Under the pieces are notes generated by a model. The model was given only the letters and a program-made list of their open reading frames with translations. It was not told the origin of the DNA and made no database searches. This document shows, one piece after another, positions 62,087-64,000 of a DNA stretch of 64,000 nt. Every line of letters starts with the position of its first letter. Positions within the stretch are counted from its first letter, which is position 1. The translations under genes and the position numbers were made by a program. The stretch covers positions 124,001 to 188,000 of the forward strand of contig NZ_FOPP01000001.1 in the NCBI RefSeq assembly GCF_900113525.1. The letters run 5' to 3'. The DNA is from Pedobacter insulae (lineage in GTDB: Bacteria > Bacteroidota > Bacteroidia > Sphingobacteriales > Sphingobacteriaceae).

Positions 62087-63453
62087 TGTCACGTAAACTA
62101 TTACTCGAACATATAAACGTACCTGGCATTAATACGCTGGAGGTATATCGCCAAAAGGGCGGTTACCGTGCTGTTGAAAAAGCGATTAAAACTTTAACAC
62201 CGGATGAAGTGGTGGAAGAAGTAAAAAAATCGGGCTTGCGCGGTCGTGGCGGTGCTGGTTTTCCTACTGGAATGAAATGGAGTTTTTTGGCGAAGCCAGA
62301 AGGGGTTGCGCGCTATTTGGTGTGTAATGCCGATGAATCGGAGCCAGGAACTTTCAAGGATAGATATTTAATGACCTACATTCCTCACGCATTAATTGAA
62401 GGAATGATTGTGTCGAGTTTTGCCTTAGGCGCAAATACATCTTATATCTATGTACGTGGAGAGATGATGCCTCAAATCCGAATTCTGGAAAAAGCAATTG
62501 CAGAGGCAAAGGCGGCTGGATTTTTAGGAAAGAACATTTTAGGATCAGGTTACGATTTAGAATTATATGTGCAGCCCGGTGGTGGAGCTTATATTTGTGG
62601 TGAAGAAACAGCTTTATTAGAATCATTAGAAGGTAAAAGAGGTAATCCACGTATTAAGCCACCCTTCCCGGCAATTGCTGGATTATATGGTTGTCCAACC
62701 GTAGTAAATAACGTAGAGTCGATTGCAGCTGTTGTTCCCATTATAAATGACGGAGGCGATGAATATGCGAAGATTGGTGTCGGTAGAAGTACAGGTACGA
62801 AATTAATATCAGCTTCTGGAAACCTAGTGAAGCCGGGAGTTTATGAGATTGAATTGGGGCTCCCAGTAGAGGAGTTTATCTATTCTGATGAATATTGTGG
62901 TGGCATTGCAAATGGTAAGAGGTTAAAGGCTACGGTGGCTGGCGGATCTTCGGTTCCAATCTTACCTGCAAATCTTACTTTAAAATACGCTAATGGCGAA
63001 CCGCGGCTAATGAGTTATGAGTCGCTTGCTGAAGGAGGTTTTGCTACAGGAACGATGTTGGGGTCTGGCGGTTTTATCGCATTTGATGAAGATCAATGTA
63101 TCGTAAGAAACACTTGGAACTTCTCTCGCTTTTATCATCACGAAAGTTGTGGGCAATGTTCACCTTGTAGAGAGGGAACAGGATGGTTGGAAAAAGTATT
63201 ACATAGATTAGAATACGGACACGGAAAAATGAGTGATATTGACTTGTTGGTTGACGTGTCGAGGAAGATAGAAGGAAATACAATCTGCCCACTAGGTGAC
63301 GCGGCGGCATGGCCTGTTGCTAGTGCTGTAAGACATTTTAGAGATGAGTTTGAATGGCATGTTAAAGAGCCGGTTAAATGCTTATCCAGCAATTACGGAC
63401 TAGCGAATTATGCAGTTCCTATAGAGAAACAAGCAGTAGCAGAAGAGAAATAA
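62086..63453 (+). CDS. nuoF: NADH:quinone oxidoreductase subunit F
   Basis: A 455-residue 51-kDa subunit that binds NADH, FMN and the N3 [4Fe-4S] cluster. Motifs: GLRGRGGAGFPTGMKW (FMN/NADH loop), CNADESEPGTFKDR, GAYICGEETALLESLEGKRGNPRIKPPFPA and the cluster motif ESCGQCSPCREGTGW. It is complete. A 52-base gap, containing a fragment of a dispersed repeat, separates it from nuoG. Confidence 0.97.
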   Translation: MSRKLLLEHINVPGINTLEVYRQKGGYRAVEKAIKTLTPDEVVEEVKKSGLRGRGGAGFPTGMKWSFLAKPEGVARYLVCNADESEPGTFKDRYLMTYIPHALIEGMIVSSFALGANTSYIYVRGEMMPQIRILEKAIAEAKAAGFLGKNILGSGYDLELYVQPGGGAYICGEETALLESLEGKRGNPRIKPPFPAIAGLYGCPTVVNNVESIAAVVPIINDGGDEYAKIGVGRSTGTKLISASGNLVKPGVYEIELGLPVEEFIYSDEYCGGIANGKRLKATVAGGSSVPILPANLTLKYANGEPRLMSYESLAEGGFATGTMLGSGGFIAFDEDQCIVRNTWNFSRFYHHESCGQCSPCREGTGWLEKVLHRLEYGHGKMSDIDLLVDVSRKIEGNTICPLGDAAAWPVASAVRHFRDEFEWHVKEPVKCLSSNYGLANYAVPIEKQAVAEEK

Positions 63454-63476
63454 GATTGCTTCGTGCCTCGCAATGA
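63454..63476 (+). repeat. Dispersed repeat fragment between nuoF and nuoG
   Basis: GATTGCTTCGTG (63454-63465) is followed directly by CCTCGCAATGA. The first 12 bases are the reverse complement of CACGAAGCAATC at 440-451. The word resembles a repeat I have met in intergenic regions of related genomes. It lies inside an otherwise tight operon. Confidence 0.6.
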
Positions 63477-63505
63477 TGGCTGAAGTATAAAATAACTGAT
63501 TAACA

Positions 63506-64000
63506 ATGGATAATTTGGTTAAGGTAACGATAGATGGGATTACGGTAGAAGTAGCGCCCGGAACAAGTATTCTTAATGCTGCAAGGCAAATAGGAGGTGA
63601 TATTGTACCTCCTGCTATGTGCTATTACTCGAAATTAGAAGGTAGTGGCGGTAAATGCCGTACCTGTATTGTGAAAGTAAGCAAAGGTTCTGAGAAAGAT
63701 CCTCGTCCTATGCCAAAGTTGGTTGCTTCTTGCCGTACTACGGTAATGGATGGAATGGAGGTTCAGAATATCACTTCTCCAGAAGTATTGGAAGCTAGAA
63801 GTGGTGTAGTAGAGATGTTATTGATCAACCATCCCTTAGATTGTCCAGTGTGCGATCAGGCAGGGGAATGTGATTTGCAGAATTTAGGTTATGAGCATGG
63901 ATTGCAAAAAACGAGATACGAATTTGAACGTCGGACATTTGATAGAATAGATATTGGTGATAAAATTCAATTGCATATGAACAGATGCATTTTATGTTAT
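63506..64000 (+). CDS. nuoG: NADH:quinone oxidoreductase subunit G, N-terminal part (cut by window end)
   Basis: The first 165 residues of the 75-kDa subunit, open to the last base. The N-terminal [2Fe-2S] ferredoxin-like domain has cysteines in PPAMCYYSKLEGSGGKCRTCIVKV and LVASCRT. The NuoG-type [4Fe-4S] motif HPLDCPVCDQAGECDLQN follows, and the next ligand block begins RCILCY at the edge. It extends the nuo operon in the usual order after nuoF. The ATG at 63506 (MDNLVKVTIDG) fits the domain start. Confidence 0.95.
   Translation, partial: MDNLVKVTIDGITVEVAPGTSILNAARQIGGDIVPPAMCYYSKLEGSGGKCRTCIVKVSKGSEKDPRPMPKLVASCRTTVMDGMEVQNITSPEVLEARSGVVEMLLINHPLDCPVCDQAGECDLQNLGYEHGLQKTRYEFERRTFDRIDIGDKIQLHMNRCILCY

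Overview
The window comes from a Bacteroidota genome of the Sphingobacteriaceae type (Pedobacter-like). The evidence is several SusC/SusD outer-membrane pairs, an ECF sigma/FecR pair, one ExbB-ExbD-ExbD-TonB operon, promoters of the form TTTG-N17-20-TAnnTTTG, weak Shine-Dalgarno signals, low GC and unfused NuoC and NuoD.

Layout. 0-7 kb: end of anmK, a DeoR-type regulator on the minus strand, a SusC/SusD pair and a small CsbD-like protein. 7-17 kb: a collagen-like lipoprotein, an S41 peptidase, and a second SusC-SusD-DUF1735/DUF4361 operon. 17-21.5 kb: housekeeping genes (secreted MORN-like protein, 2Fe-2S ferredoxin with its reductase, LpxH-type phosphatase, prfA) and a tRNA-Asp(GTC).

21.47-40.70 kb is an integrated mobile island of about 19 kb. 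A 23-bp exact direct repeat, starting in the T-arm of tRNA-Asp and running past its 3' end, recurs at 40678-40700, and each copy is followed by a near-identical terminator. The left half has a tyrosine integrase, a zeta-toxin pair, an HTH protein, a second small HTH protein, a palindrome-rich candidate oriT, and BtgA- and BtgB-like mobilization proteins. No conjugation channel genes are seen, so it looks mobilizable rather than self-transmissible. The right half is one coherent cargo: ECF sigma, FecR anti-sigma, SusC with an N-terminal STN signalling domain, SusD, then four exported enzymes: an NHL-phosphodiester-glycosidase (NAGPA) fusion lipoprotein, an endonuclease/exonuclease/phosphatase-fold enzyme, an exported YdcF/DUF218 protein and an SGNH esterase. 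I read it as a mobile, surface-signal-regulated uptake and breakdown system for a phosphodiester-containing glycan or glycoconjugate. No classical glycoside hydrolase or lyase is present. This is the strongest candidate for an undescribed system here.

40.7-52.5 kb: DoxX-like protein and AraC regulator (minus strand), a lipocalin-like secreted protein, an M24 and an M1 peptidase, two small uncharacterised genes, Cu/Zn superoxide dismutase, metK preceded by a SAM-II-type riboswitch, a diacylglycerol-kinase-family lipid kinase, an eIF1/SUI1-like factor and pckA. 52.6-58.8 kb: the TonB energising operon exbB-exbD-exbD-tonB, a small membrane protein, a PstS-like lipoprotein and a TPR protein. It would power the SusC transporters found elsewhere in the window. 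58.8 kb to the end: nuoA-B-C-D-E-F and the start of nuoG (respiratory complex I), cut by the window edge.
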